The notes under the pieces were generated by a model. That model saw only the letters and a program-made list of their open reading frames with translations, was not told the origin of the DNA and did no database searches. The translations under genes and the position numbers were made by a program. This document shows positions 1 to 8,709 of a stretch of DNA of 64,000 nucleotides, piece by piece (positions within the stretch are counted from its first letter, which is position 1; the number at the start of each line of letters is the position of its first letter). Origin of the DNA: Ancylobacter novellus (lineage in GTDB: Bacteria > Pseudomonadota > Alphaproteobacteria > Rhizobiales > Methylopilaceae); the NCBI GenBank assembly GCA_003241695.1, contig QFPN01000014.1, positions 19,715 to 83,714 of the forward strand. The letters run 5' to 3'.

Positions 1-368
1 TCGAACGCGCCAGAGTCCGGATCGCGCCGCAGGATGACGCCCGCCTCGCGGCTCGACTTCCGGGCGACATAGTCGAGCGTCGTCTCGGCCTCTTCCAAGA
101 CCCTGTCGCCCTCCTTCAGCGTCGCCGACACGACGACCTCGGCGGCGGTCGACGGCCCCCGGTTCTCGGTCCGGAAGCGCACGACATAGCCGCCTTCGGT
201 CGGCGTCACGTCGAGAACGCGAGTCACGAGCGATGGCGCGCCGTCGTGATAGGTGAGCGCCTCGTGGGTCAGCACGGCGAGCACGCCGACGACGATCGCG
301 GCGCCGAGCGCGCCCACGATCCATTGGAGACGGCCGACCTCGCGCCGGTCCTGCTTTTTCGACGCCAT
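1..368 (-). CDS. TIGR02588 family protein (3' end cut by window)
   Basis: Reading the minus strand from an ATG at 368 gives about 122 residues that run off the window edge without a stop. The protein starts with a short basic stretch (MASKKQDRREVGR), followed by one hydrophobic segment (residues about 16-35) and an extracytoplasmic part with alternating beta-like strands. It looks like a single-pass anchored protein of the TIGR02588 family, which is habitually encoded beside a TIGR02587 membrane protein, as here. Its start overlaps the TGA of the upstream gene by one base (TGATG), implying translational coupling. Function is unknown. The family name is recalled from the pairing and the sequence feel, not from a search. 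Confidence 0.72.
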   Translation of the reverse strand, partial: MASKKQDRREVGRLQWIVGALGAAIVVGVLAVLTHEALTYHDGAPSLVTRVLDVTPTEGGYVVRFRTENRGPSTAAEVVVSATLKEGDRVLEEAETTLDYVARKSSREAGVILRRDPDSGAF

Positions 369-1225
369 CAGCTCTGTCCCCCGACGATGAGCCGCGCAAA
401 GGCCGCGCCGATCGCGGCCGGTAATCCGAGCACGATGACGAGCCGCAGCGTCGCCGACGCGCCGAGGTCGTCCAGACGGCCGAAAATCCAGAGCATCGCG
501 GCCGACACGAGCAGCGCGATCGCGTAGCCCGGCAGGCTGTTGCGAAGGAACACGCTCCAGAACCGGTAGTCCTCGGGCCGCGCGGCGCTCTGGCCCTCGA
601 AGCCGACCGAATAGACGATCGCATGCATGGCGGCGGCTGAGATCAGCACGAGGGCGATCGCATGCCACGGCGTCATCGAGGCCGAGATGAGGTCGATCTC
701 CTCGGTCGGAGCGATGTTGAACGACAGAAAGACCGCCCCGCTCGCGACGAAGAGGAGCGAGCCGCCGTAGCCCGCCTGCCGGTTGCGGCGCCTGTCGGCC
801 TCGTCGGTCTGCCCGAGTTGCCCTTGGGCGATGACGGCCCCGAAACTCGCCGGCACGGTCTGGATGACGATCGCGCCAAGCACCTCGTCGAACGACAGAT
901 GCGGCCCAATCAATCCGAACAGCGACAGGACGACGGCCGAGGTCACGAAACCGACCGCGATCGCCACGAAAGCGTCGCGCAGGTCGTCGGCCCAGGTCTC
1001 GGTCTCCTCGAAGCCGATGTAATGCGACAGACCGACAAGCAGCGGTACGATGGCGACCAGCAGCAGCGCGAGCCGCGGGCGGTCCATGCTCTCGCCTAGA
1101 GACCACATTTCCATGGTCATCAACACGGGCAGTGCGAACACGATCGAACCGCCGGCGGCGCGTCCGAGCCCGACCAGAAAGCCTTTGTCGATCTCGCGCG
1201 TGCGCGCAGCGGTACGGGCGGTCAT
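368..1225 (-). CDS. TIGR02587 family putative integral membrane protein
   Basis: This 285-residue protein is almost entirely hydrophobic, with about seven to eight predicted membrane segments (for example around FALPVLMTMEMW, LLLVAIVPLLVGLSHYIGF, ALVLISAAAMHAIVYSVGF and a C-terminal LRLVIVLGLPAAIGAAFARL). The ATG at 1225 (MTARTAARTREIDKG) is preferred over an upstream in-frame ATG at 1291 because the extra 22 residues are basic, low-complexity and would overlap the upstream region of folB. It forms a one-base-overlap pair with the TIGR02588 gene. The family is common in Hyphomicrobiales and has no assigned function. It is divergent from folB. Confidence 0.75.
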   Translation of the reverse strand: MTARTAARTREIDKGFLVGLGRAAGGSIVFALPVLMTMEMWSLGESMDRPRLALLLVAIVPLLVGLSHYIGFEETETWADDLRDAFVAIAVGFVTSAVVLSLFGLIGPHLSFDEVLGAIVIQTVPASFGAVIAQGQLGQTDEADRRRNRQAGYGGSLLFVASGAVFLSFNIAPTEEIDLISASMTPWHAIALVLISAAAMHAIVYSVGFEGQSAARPEDYRFWSVFLRNSLPGYAIALLVSAAMLWIFGRLDDLGASATLRLVIVLGLPAAIGAAFARLIVGGQS

Positions 1226-1384
1226 CGGCAAACGTCGTTCTTTCGCATGCAGGTGTGTTTTGCGAGGGCCAAGTTCGGCTGACCGGTGCAACTGGCGCGC
1301 TGAATCCGCGGCGCCAGCGGGGCGCGCGCTATGATCGATTTCCCCGCCCGCGCGTTGGAGCTACACACAACGAGGAGCCGTGGC

Positions 1385-1752
1385 GTGGACAAAGTGGTGC
1401 TGAAGGATCTGGCGATTTTCGCCCGGCACGGCCTGTTCGACGCCGAGGCTAAGCTTGGCCAGCGTTTCTTCATCGATGTCGAGATCGGAGCAGACCTGTC
1501 GGTCGCGGAGGAGCGCGACGACGCCGGCGGCACGATCGACTGGGCCGATCTCGTCGAGACCGTCACTGCGGCTTTCACGAAGCGCCGCTACAAGTTGGTC
1601 GAAGCCGCCGCCAACGCGGTCGCGGCCGCGGTGTTCGCAAAGTTCGCGATCGCCGAGACCGTCCGGGTCGAGATTCGCAAACCGTCCGCGCCCATCGAGG
1701 GATCTTCTCCCACACGGCGATCGTGGTGGAGCGGGAACGTCCGCGCGTTTGA
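1385..1752 (+). pseudogene. folB: dihydroneopterin aldolase FolB, frameshifted near the 3' end
   Basis: The product would be dihydroneopterin aldolase, which converts dihydroneopterin to 6-hydroxymethyl-dihydropterin in folate synthesis. Family features are visible: VLKDLAIFARHGLFDAEAKL at the N-terminus, LGQRFFIDVEI, an IDWADLVETV segment, and the IRKPSAPIEG segment with the conserved lysine. A GTG at 1385 is the likely start. After PIEG (about 1697-1702) the frame goes wrong: restoring one base gives a normal FolB ending, IFSHTAIVVERERPRV, stopping at 1752, whereas the actual frame runs to 1843 with unrelated residues. It is either a sequencing error or a genuine 1-base deletion removing the last beta strand. 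folP and folK are not adjacent. Confidence 0.8.
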
Positions 1753-1878
1753 GTTATTTTTATCCCAAGATGCTTTTCGCGCGAGTGCCATCTGCTCAAC
1801 GCCGATCAGTGGACGTTTCCGAAGTCCGCGGTTGGCCTTCTAGCCGTTGCGCCATTCTGTCGTCTTTGCGCCGCCTTG

Positions 1879-1925
1879 ACGCTCTGGTCCCAGAAAGGAC
1901 TTCACTTCCTCCGCGACCAGAGCGT
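1879..1925. promoter_or_regulatory. 11-bp inverted repeat upstream of the small gene at 1955
   Basis: ACGCTCTGGTC (1879-1889) is repeated in inverse as GACCAGAGCGT (1915-1925), perfect arms with a 25-nt spacer, ending 29 bases before the next start codon. It could be a leader hairpin or an operator. Nothing else in the sequence decides between these. Confidence 0.3.
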
Positions 1926-1954
1926 TGGTGTCGTCGTGGCGAACGAGGGCAACG

Positions 1955-2167
1955 ATGTCGCGGAAACTAGCGAAGGTCTGCCTGAGGGCGATGTTCGAGC
2001 GTGTAACCGAGTGCGGGGACCAGGCGCGCGCGGCGCGGAAGCTTCTGGCGCTCGGACGCGTCGATGAGGCGATGAACATCGCTTACGAGATTGAACCGCT
2101 GCTCTACGAGGCGAACCACCTGATGCAGAGCGCGAGCCTGCTGAGGCGCGAGGGCAGCGAGCGCTAG
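1955..2167 (+). CDS. small hypothetical protein, 70 aa
   Basis: The ATG at 1955 follows a GAGGG-like Shine-Dalgarno and opens a 70-residue, probably all-helical, charged protein (MSRKLAKVCLRAMFERVTEC ... SASLLRREGSER). Codon use is normal for the genome and hydrophobic residues are spaced amphipathically, which argues for a real gene. No membrane segment or known domain was recognised. It lies between folB and the DUF3489 gene, and its job cannot be inferred. Confidence 0.5.
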   Translation: MSRKLAKVCLRAMFERVTECGDQARAARKLLALGRVDEAMNIAYEIEPLLYEANHLMQSASLLRREGSER

Positions 2168-2279
2168 TGCCTCGCCGCGGCGTCTGAGTTGAGGCGCAGC
2201 CAGAGACCTTCGCCCCGCGATTGCGGGGTCGCGTCGGTGGCGGCGACTGAGCCGTCGGCCCAACGCGGAAGGTTCTCCC

Positions 2280-2810
2280 ATGACAAACTCAGTTTCTTCG
2301 AACGTCTCACGCCTCAGCGACGCTCAGCTGGTGATGCTGGCCGCCGCCGCCCAAAGGAAGGATGCTCTTGTGGTCCTGCCGGACCCGACAGCGGCATCGC
2401 GCACGGTGACCGCCCTGATCCGGCGCTGCCTTCTGGCCGAGGTTTCGGTCACGCGGCGCCAGCCGTCCTGGCGGGAGGACGCAGGTGGTCTGATCGGCCT
2501 GCAGATCACCAAGGCTGGCTTCGCCGCGCTCGGGCTCGACGAGGAGCCGGCGGCCCTCGCGAAGACGCCGGCGAGCGGCTCATCATCCCCGAGCGGAGCG
2601 GTGCGCGCCGGCACCAAGCAGGCGGCGTTGGTCGAACTGCTCGCACGAGAGCAGGGCGCGACCTTGAAGGAAGTCGCCGATATGATGGGCTGGCTGCCGC
2701 ATACGACCCGAGCGGCGCTGACCGGCCTCCGTCGGCGAGGCTACGCGGTCGCCTCGTCGACCATGCCGAGCGGCGAGCGGTCCTACCGCATCGCCGAGGT
2801 CACCGCCTGA
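2280..2810 (+). CDS. DUF3489 domain-containing protein
   Basis: This 176-residue protein has a C-terminal DUF3489 domain at residues about 108-170, recognisable from the pattern GTKQAALVELLAREQGATL, then WLPHTTRAALTGLRRRGYAV. It resembles a winged-helix DNA-binding fold. The N-terminal half (RLSDAQLVMLAAAAQRKDAL) is a second helical module found in longer members of the family. In many alphaproteobacteria DUF3489, DUF2924 and a large serine recombinase sit together, and that order is preserved here. The stop overlaps the next start by one base (TGATG). A likely role is accessory DNA binding for the recombinase, but this is inference from context. Confidence 0.8.
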   Translation: MTNSVSSNVSRLSDAQLVMLAAAAQRKDALVVLPDPTAASRTVTALIRRCLLAEVSVTRRQPSWREDAGGLIGLQITKAGFAALGLDEEPAALAKTPASGSSSPSGAVRAGTKQAALVELLAREQGATLKEVADMMGWLPHTTRAALTGLRRRGYAVASSTMPSGERSYRIAEVTA

Positions 2811-3262
2811 TGGCGCACCAAACGCGTGAGCGCATCGAGGTCGAAGTCGCCCGGCTGGGCGACCTCGACCTCGCCGTGCTGCAGGCGCGATGGCGCAGCG
2901 TTACGGGCAGGACGGCGCCCGCCGCCGTATCGAAGGGCCTGCTGCTGCGGATGCTGGTGTATCGCATGCAGGCTGACGCATTGGGCGATCTCGACGCCGA
3001 GACGGCGCGCTTCCTGGATCGCGTCGCCTCAAGCCCGACCACGGTGGCTGTCCCGCTGCCGGACCGCGAGCGGATCGGCGGCGGAGGCGTTCTGGTCCGT
3101 GAGTGGGAGGGCGTCGCCCACCGCGTGATGGCGCTGAAGGATGGCTATACCTGGAACGGCGGGACCTACCGCAGCCTGTCGGAGGTCGCACGCGCCATCA
3201 CCGGCGTGCGCTGGAACGGTCCTCGGTTCTTCGGGCTCCGCGACAAGGGGAGGGGGGCGTGA
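2810..3262 (+). CDS. DUF2924 domain-containing protein
   Basis: This 150-residue protein begins with the ATG overlapping the DUF3489 stop. DUF2924 hallmarks are LGDLDLAVLQARWRSVTGRT near the N-terminus, LLLRMLVYRMQADALGDL, and a C-terminal block GVLVREWEGVAHRVMALKDG, then YRSLSEVARAITGVRWNGPR and FFGLR. The C-terminal block resembles small DNA-modification or repair-associated modules. Its GTGA junction with the following recombinase implies one polycistronic message. The function of DUF2924 is not established. Constant association with serine recombinases suggests a role in mobility or its control. Confidence 0.85.
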   Translation: MAHQTRERIEVEVARLGDLDLAVLQARWRSVTGRTAPAAVSKGLLLRMLVYRMQADALGDLDAETARFLDRVASSPTTVAVPLPDRERIGGGGVLVREWEGVAHRVMALKDGYTWNGGTYRSLSEVARAITGVRWNGPRFFGLRDKGRGA

Positions 3263-4802
3263 GCCGTCCTGTCCAGACCGTGCGCCGCTGCGCGTCTACA
3301 CCCGCGTCTCGACTGACCATCGGCTTGAGCAGGACTTCAATTCCCTTGACGCGCAGCGGAGGCGGCGGAGGCCTACGTCCGCAGCCAGGCGGGGGAGGGG
3401 TGGAAGCTCGTTCGGAACGGCGTGTTCTCGGACGGAGGCTTCTCCGGCGGCTCGATGGAGCGTCCGGCATTGCAGCGCCTTCTCGCGCTGGTGCGGGCGG
3501 GTGGGGTCGACGTCATCGTCGTCTACAAGGTCGACCGTCTGACGCGATCGCTTGCCGACTTCGCGAAGCTCGTTGAGCTGTTCGACGTCAGCGGCGTGTC
3601 GTTCGTGTCGGTCACTCAGTCGTTCAACACGACGACCAGCATGGGGCGGCTGACGCTCAACATGCTGCTGTCCTTCGCCCAGTTCGAGCGCGAGGTCACG
3701 GGTGAGCGCATCCGCGACAAGATCGCGGCGTCGAAGAAGCGCGGGATCTGGGTCGGCGGCGTCGTGCCGCTCGGTTACCGGGTCGAGGCGAAAAAACTCC
3801 TGGTCGACGAGACGGAGGCGGCGACCGTCCGGTTGATCTTCGAGCGCTACCTGGCGCGGGGATCGCTCTCCGCGCTGCAAAGGGAGCTGAGAGAGCAGGG
3901 GATAGTCACGCGCATTCGCACTCTCGCATCCGGCGCCACGGCCGGCGGCGTGCCGCTTACCAACGGACCTCTCGCGCATCTGCTGGCGAACCGGGTCTAC
4001 CTCGGGGAGATCAACCACAAGGGACGCAGCTATCCCGGCGAGCATCCGGCGATCGTGGACGCAGAGCTGTTCTACGCGGTGCAGGCGAGGATCGCCGCCA
4101 ACCGCAGCGGCCGGATAACGAGCCGGGCGGCGTCGGGCGCGCTGCTTGCTCAGGCGGCTGTTCGACGATCGTGGGCATCCGATGACGCCGAGCGCGACGA
4201 ACCGGAAGGGCGTAGTCTACCGCTACTACGTCTCGTCCGTAGTCGCGCAGGGCAGGGGAGCCGAGGCGGGATCGGTAAAGCGCATCGCCGCGCCGCAGAT
4301 CGAGCAGGCGATCCTCGCCCCACTTCGACTAAGGGACATCGCAGGCCTCGACGACAACGCGCTGGTCGCGGAGCATCTGAACCGCGCAACGATCTCCGAG
4401 GATGCGCTCGAACTCACGCTCGCGGACGGTGACGTGATTCGTTTGCCTTCAACCCGCCGGACGAGCGGCCGGCAGATCCTCGCGGCCTCCGATGCGATCG
4501 CGCGCCCGATGAAGGCGGAGGCGCGCGCGGTTCTGCTGCGGTGGATCGCGCTCGGCCGGAAGTGGGTCGGGGAGCTCAGCCGATCCTCCACGCTCGAGCT
4601 CGATCAGCTGGCGCAGCGCCATGGCTGCACGAAGCGGCATGTGGAGCGGATGATCGGCTACGCTTTCCTCGCGCCTGACATCGTAACGGCCATCGCAGAG
4701 GGTCGTCTGCCCCGCGGCGTCACCGCGAGCGTGCTCGCGGACGCGCCGATGCTCTGGTGGGAGCAGTGGCGGGCCATCGGGCTCGAGCAGCCCGAGCGCT
4801 GA
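3259..4802 (+). pseudogene. large serine recombinase (resolvase/invertase type), three frameshifts
   Basis: When the frames are stitched, the product is a roughly 515-residue large serine recombinase: catalytic serine in YTRVSTD, then LEQDFNSLDAQ, GGFSGGSMERPALQRLL, VDVIVVYKVDRLTRSLADF, NMLLSFAQFEREVTGERIRD, a Recombinase domain (VPLGYRVEAKKLLVD) and a C-terminal helical region ending LEQPER. The frame breaks near 3294 (one base missing), near 3358 (one base missing in a G/C-rich run) and near 4150 (one extra base). The GTG at 3259 overlaps the DUF2924 stop. A typical zinc-ribbon segment was not clearly seen. The gene is inactive if the sequence is correct. Three errors in one gene, plus one in folB, could also point to local base-calling problems. 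Confidence 0.82.
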
Positions 4803-5287
4803 AGCAGCGCTTCTTGTCCACCCCGAATCGATTAAGCCGTCGGCGCAAATCCCGGCGGCTTCTGCGTCTGCACGGCCGCTGAGAAGCTCATGGCGATGGC
4901 GCCATCAACCGTCCCGTACGACATGGCTTTCCGGCGGCGGAGACAGGGGTGTCGAAACGGCCGTGCGGCGCGAATTTCGCGCGGCGGAGACGCGCTCAGG
5001 CGAAGCGGGCGGAGCTAAGTCACGGACACTTCGCGGACATTGCCGCGGGCCTTAAAAAGCAGCGTTTCTAGGAAATGTTTGGTGGTGGACGCAGTCACCT
5101 GCGAACGCGTCTCCTCGTTGAAGTGCGACGCAGGGAAAAACAATCGAGGAGCAGGGAGGCGCGGCGTAGCCGAGCAGGGATCGTTTAAAGTGGGAGCAGG
5201 GATTTTTTAATTCCGGATCGAGTGAGCGCGCAAACGTGGAGCGGATCGAGCGCTAAAATATCGCATTTCAAATTCCATATTTGACGA
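4803..5287. other. intergenic region without a recognisable gene
   Basis: This 485-base stretch separates the broken recombinase from the TetR-like gene. It contains short repeats (GCGGCGGAGAC twice) and a GCGCGAA/TTCGCGC inverted repeat near 4974-4988, and becomes AT-richer toward its right end. No tRNA, att core or coding signal was found. It may mark the boundary between two acquired segments. Confidence 0.4.
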
Positions 5288-5319
5288 ATGGATTTTTATC
5301 CATCATGGATTCAATCCAT
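5288..5319. promoter_or_regulatory. tandem ATGGAT/ATCCAT inverted repeats, candidate autoregulatory operator
   Basis: Two perfect inverted repeats lie side by side: ATGGAT-TTTT-ATCCAT (5288-5303) and ATGGAT-TCA-ATCCAT (5305-5319; the second extends outward by one base each side). They end exactly at the ATG at 5318 of the TetR-like gene. Palindromic operators at the start of their own gene are usual for TetR-family repressors. An in-frame ATG at 5288 would put them inside the coding region instead. Confidence 0.5.
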
Positions 5320-6091
5320 GGCGATACGGTTCACAAAAAAATCAAAAGGCCCGAACACGGCGGGCGTGGCTCAGGAGCCTCCGCGAAAACGGCGGGCCGG
5401 CGAGCGCGCGGGCGTGACGATGGACAAGATCGTCGATGCTGCGCGGCACCTGATCGCCCGCGAGCCTGGCGTCGTGAATATCAAGTTGGTGGCCGCGGAA
5501 CTCGGAGTCGCGCACGGCTCCATCAGTGAGAAACTGAGGAGAGCGGACACGACTCTTGAGAAAGAACTTACGAAGATATTTCTGGCGTCGATCCTTCGGC
5601 CGCATGAACCAGGAGACAATTGGAAGGAGCGTATCGAGGAATTGTTCCAGAGATCCGTTCAAGAGGGAAGCGCGTCAACCCCAATAGCGCGCGTTGTAAC
5701 GCCATGGATTGCTCAAGATCCGCTTTCGAATTCGGATTTTTCAGATCGATTAATTTATATTTTCAGGGACGCTGGTTTAAACAAGTCTGGATGCGCGGCG
5801 GCCTACGATGTTGTGCTTGCCTGCTTATGCGGTCTCTTGACGGTGTCGTTCCCCGATTTTCAAGGCGGTGCTTCGGCGTGGAGCGATAGGATCGCGAGCG
5901 GCGTGGAAAATATGCCGCCTCAGCGTTGGCCGTCACTACACTACGGTGGGACTGAACTCGTCACCCGTGCGCGAGCGAAGGTGCCGGGCGCCGATCGTAA
6001 GCCCGGCGCAGAGACGGTCGCGCTTGCGCAGGCGGTTGCCGGCTTGGCAATCCATGAAATTGAACTCATTCAATTAAAAATGAGTTTGTAA
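5318..6091 (+). CDS. TetR/AcrR-like transcriptional regulator
   Basis: This 257-residue protein has a basic tail followed by a TetR-type helix-turn-helix at residues about 30-85: MDKIVDAARHLIAREPGVVN, then LVAAELGVAHGSISEKLRRA. The C-terminal ligand-binding part (about 90-215) is divergent, with a hydrophobic stretch VVLACLCGLLTVSFPDF. A C-terminal extension rich in Ala follows. The start at 5318 is chosen because a tandem palindrome occupies 5288-5319; an ATG at 5288 is the alternative. No obvious Shine-Dalgarno was seen. Base composition is AT-richer than the chromosome average, consistent with transfer. It may repress itself; other targets are unknown. Confidence 0.6.
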   Translation: MAIRFTKKSKGPNTAGVAQEPPRKRRAGERAGVTMDKIVDAARHLIAREPGVVNIKLVAAELGVAHGSISEKLRRADTTLEKELTKIFLASILRPHEPGDNWKERIEELFQRSVQEGSASTPIARVVTPWIAQDPLSNSDFSDRLIYIFRDAGLNKSGCAAAYDVVLACLCGLLTVSFPDFQGGASAWSDRIASGVENMPPQRWPSLHYGGTELVTRARAKVPGADRKPGAETVALAQAVAGLAIHEIELIQLKMSL

Positions 6092-6215
6092 TAAATGATA
6101 TATACATGCATTTATTTTTTGTTTGGCTCAGAATTGAGCCACCGCAAATTTTGCGGCTTCCAAATATAAAAACTGTGTGCTGCGCTCTCCCTGGTCGATT
6201 TGTGGAGGGCTTGTA

Positions 6216-7160
6216 ATGCCGATCGCAAAAAACGCGAGCTTGCGCTCGACAAGTGATTTTTATGGACAGCTCAGAAAGGCAATATTCCGACCCATATCGG
6301 TAAGAATGGGGAGCGAATTTACAAGCCGGAGCTGGATATCAGTCTATCTCACGCAGATCGCTACTGACGCCGCGAAAGGAAATACGAGAGCCGTTCAGGA
6401 GCAGCATTGGTATATCAAGAGGCTTGATAGCCTAGGAAAATTGACGGCCAGCGAACCCAGACGTGAAATGACGGAGATCGAAGAAGGAGAGCATAAGCAT
6501 GAGAAAATGACAGAAATGTATGTTCGTTTTGTAGCAATTCTGTCAGAATTTGCTCGATCTGATGTAAGGCGTCGGTTCGAGGAGGAATTCGGTGAGCTCG
6601 AAGGCTTCGACGATCTCCTGCCTGATATGTTTTCGCAGGAGTTCTATGAGCGATATCTGCCGTCGCTAAAGAAATTTCAGAGGAAGTTTCGACCAAAGAA
6701 CCCCGATGTTGGGTTCGGTAGGCCGCCTTTGCACTCAAGGTTTCAGAAGGGCCAAAGCGGCCACCCATCGGGAAAGCGCAAGCTCTCAAACGAGCCGTGG
6801 GGCGTCTTTCGCGACAGTCTCGCTGCGCTCGTCACCGTTACCATAGACGGTGTGGCGACGCCGAGGCCGACTGTCTATGTCGCAGGAATCCAGTTGTGCG
6901 GTCGGGCAATGGCCGGGGATGCGCGAGCCCGCCGTCTCGTGCGTGATCTGATCGTCATGCTCGATGACAAGGGCCTGCTGACGGCGCCGGAACGGCCGCG
7001 CCGACGTCGGCGGAGTTCGTTGCCTCAGGCGCAGCGCGAAGAACTACTGAGATTAACAAAGGCGGCAGCCGAGCGGTGCCTCCCTAAGGTCAAGGAGAGT
7101 TTGTCGAGGGCCGCAGCCAAGCGCTACGGCCCCCTCTCGGACGCCGCGCCTCCGCCTTAG
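6216..7160 (+). CDS. DUF5681 domain-containing protein
   Basis: This 314-residue protein carries the DUF5681 signature GFGRPPLHSRFQKGQSGHPS at residues about 180-199. The ATG at 6216 is strongly supported by a GGAGGG Shine-Dalgarno six bases upstream, so the longer reading from 6177 is rejected. The N-terminal half is charged and helical, AT-rich in the DNA and without a known domain. The C-terminal half is GC-rich like the chromosome, suggesting a mosaic gene. DUF5681 genes commonly precede ParB-like/DNA-methyltransferase genes in phage-derived islands, and that is the order here (70-base gap). The function of DUF5681 is unknown; DNA binding is plausible. Confidence 0.75.
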   Translation: MPIAKNASLRSTSDFYGQLRKAIFRPISVRMGSEFTSRSWISVYLTQIATDAAKGNTRAVQEQHWYIKRLDSLGKLTASEPRREMTEIEEGEHKHEKMTEMYVRFVAILSEFARSDVRRRFEEEFGELEGFDDLLPDMFSQEFYERYLPSLKKFQRKFRPKNPDVGFGRPPLHSRFQKGQSGHPSGKRKLSNEPWGVFRDSLAALVTVTIDGVATPRPTVYVAGIQLCGRAMAGDARARRLVRDLIVMLDDKGLLTAPERPRRRRRSSLPQAQREELLRLTKAAAERCLPKVKESLSRAAAKRYGPLSDAAPPP

Positions 7161-7230
7161 CCGCAGCAGCCAGCCTCCATAGGCTTCCTCTGCGGGACAT
7201 AGTCCTCAGTCCGTTTAGCGAGTAGACTCG

Positions 7231-8709
7231 ATGGTTCGTCGAACGAAAAGTTCAGGCGGTTCTGCCGGCGCGCTTCAGGGCGCGCTTCTCGCAAAAGATG
7301 CGGGACGGCGCGACGCCTTAAAGAGATTGTCGAAAAGCTCGGCTGCTAAGCCGCGGCCCCGTAACGATCTGCTGCCTCGACTGCGTCTTGTCGAACGTGA
7401 CCCGGCATCGCTCTCGACGCCGACGCGAAACGTGCGCAAGAGCGATCCCGCGCATGTGCGGGAGGTCGCGAACTCGATCACTGCTCTTGGGTTCACCATA
7501 CCCGTGCTGATTGACGACGCGGGGGCCATCGTGGACGGGGCGATCCGCGTCGCGGCGGCGAAAGAGCTCGGGCTTTCGTCGATCCCTTGCGTCGTCGCAG
7601 ACCATCTGACGCTCTCCGAACGCAAGCTCTTACGGCTTGCCGTGAACCGGCTTCAGGAAAAAGGCGGGTGGGATCTGCACGAGCTTCGGCTTGAGGTGGA
7701 GGAGCTTATTCTGGACGAGGCTCCCATAGAGGTGTCCGGCTTCGAGAGCTTTGAAATCGATGCGATACTTACGGATCTATCGCTCGGCGCGGTCGAGGAG
7801 GGGCCGCTCGCGCCTGCGGCCGACGCCAGGTCGGTCGCCAGGCTTGGAGATGTCTTCGTGCTTGGGCCTCACCGCGTCATCTGCGGCGACGCTCGGGACA
7901 AGGCCACCCTCAGCCGCTTGATGGCGGGGGACCGTGCAAGGTTTATATTCACGGATCAGCCATACAACGTCAGGATCGCCGGACATGTGACGAGCGGCGA
8001 CCACCGCGAGTTTTCGATGGCGAGCGGCGAGATGACCGACACGCAGTTTAGGGAGTTCAACAAGGGCTGGATCGAGGCGTCGGTCGAGCATCTCTGTGAA
8101 GGCGGCGTGCTCGGCACGTTTATCGATTGGCGCGGCCTCGGATCAGTGACCGCTGCGGCTGAAGACGTTGGCGTATCGCAACTAAACCTTATCGTCTGGG
8201 CAAAGACGAACGCGGGCATGGGAAGTCTCTATCGCTCTCAGCATGAGCTTCTTCCGCTGTTTAAGAAGGGCGTCGCCCCACACAAGAACAACATCGATCT
8301 TGGACGCAAAGGGCGATGGCGATCAAATCTCTGGACGTTTCCGGGCGCGTCGACGGTGGGGTCGGATGCTCAACGTGGCTTGCAACACCATCCGACCGTC
8401 AAGCCGGTCGCGATGCTCGAGGAGGCTCTCCGAGACCTCACGGATCGTGGAGAGATTGTCCTCGACCCATTCCTCGGATCAGGCAGCACTTTGATCGCGG
8501 CCGAGAAGACCGGCCGGATTTGTCTCGGGATCGAGATCGATCCACTTTACGTCGACGTGATTTTGCGGCGCTTTGCGAGCGTGATCGGCCGCCAGGCGGT
8601 TCTCGAGGAGACCGGCGAGGCCTTCAGCGCGGTGGAAGAGCGACGGGCTTGCGAAACTATCGAAGGTCGTGAGCCCCTAAACGCGCCCGCCCTTGCCGAC
8701 AAAACTTGA
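7231..8709 (+). CDS. ParB/Srx-domain DNA methyltransferase fusion (beta-class, motif IV altered)
   Basis: This 492-residue protein has an N-terminal ParB/Srx-like domain (residues about 65-165: NVRKSDPAHVREVANSITAL ... VDGAIRVAAAKELG) and a C-terminal DNA methylase domain (about 205-460). Motif IV precedes motif I, the beta-class order of N6-adenine or N4-cytosine methylases. Motif I is VLDPFLGSGSTLIAAEKTGR near residues 410-430, with HHPTVKP just before it. The catalytic motif, DPPY in the family, here reads DQPY (residues 242-245, codon CAG at 7957). The GHxR-type box of the ParB domain reads DGAIR. Both changes raise doubt about activity. Related fusions occur in prophages and islands as orphan methylases. 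The gene converges on the zinc-ribbon/nuclease operon. Confidence 0.85.
   Translation: MVRRTKSSGGSAGALQGALLAKDAGRRDALKRLSKSSAAKPRPRNDLLPRLRLVERDPASLSTPTRNVRKSDPAHVREVANSITALGFTIPVLIDDAGAIVDGAIRVAAAKELGLSSIPCVVADHLTLSERKLLRLAVNRLQEKGGWDLHELRLEVEELILDEAPIEVSGFESFEIDAILTDLSLGAVEEGPLAPAADARSVARLGDVFVLGPHRVICGDARDKATLSRLMAGDRARFIFTDQPYNVRIAGHVTSGDHREFSMASGEMTDTQFREFNKGWIEASVEHLCEGGVLGTFIDWRGLGSVTAAAEDVGVSQLNLIVWAKTNAGMGSLYRSQHELLPLFKKGVAPHKNNIDLGRKGRWRSNLWTFPGASTVGSDAQRGLQHHPTVKPVAMLEEALRDLTDRGEIVLDPFLGSGSTLIAAEKTGRICLGIEIDPLYVDVILRRFASVIGRQAVLEETGEAFSAVEERRACETIEGREPLNAPALADKT

Noticed and set aside
4974..4988. GCGCGAA/TTCGCGC hairpin as a recombinase att site
   Set aside because: Short GC palindromes are common in this genome and no matching second copy was seen.
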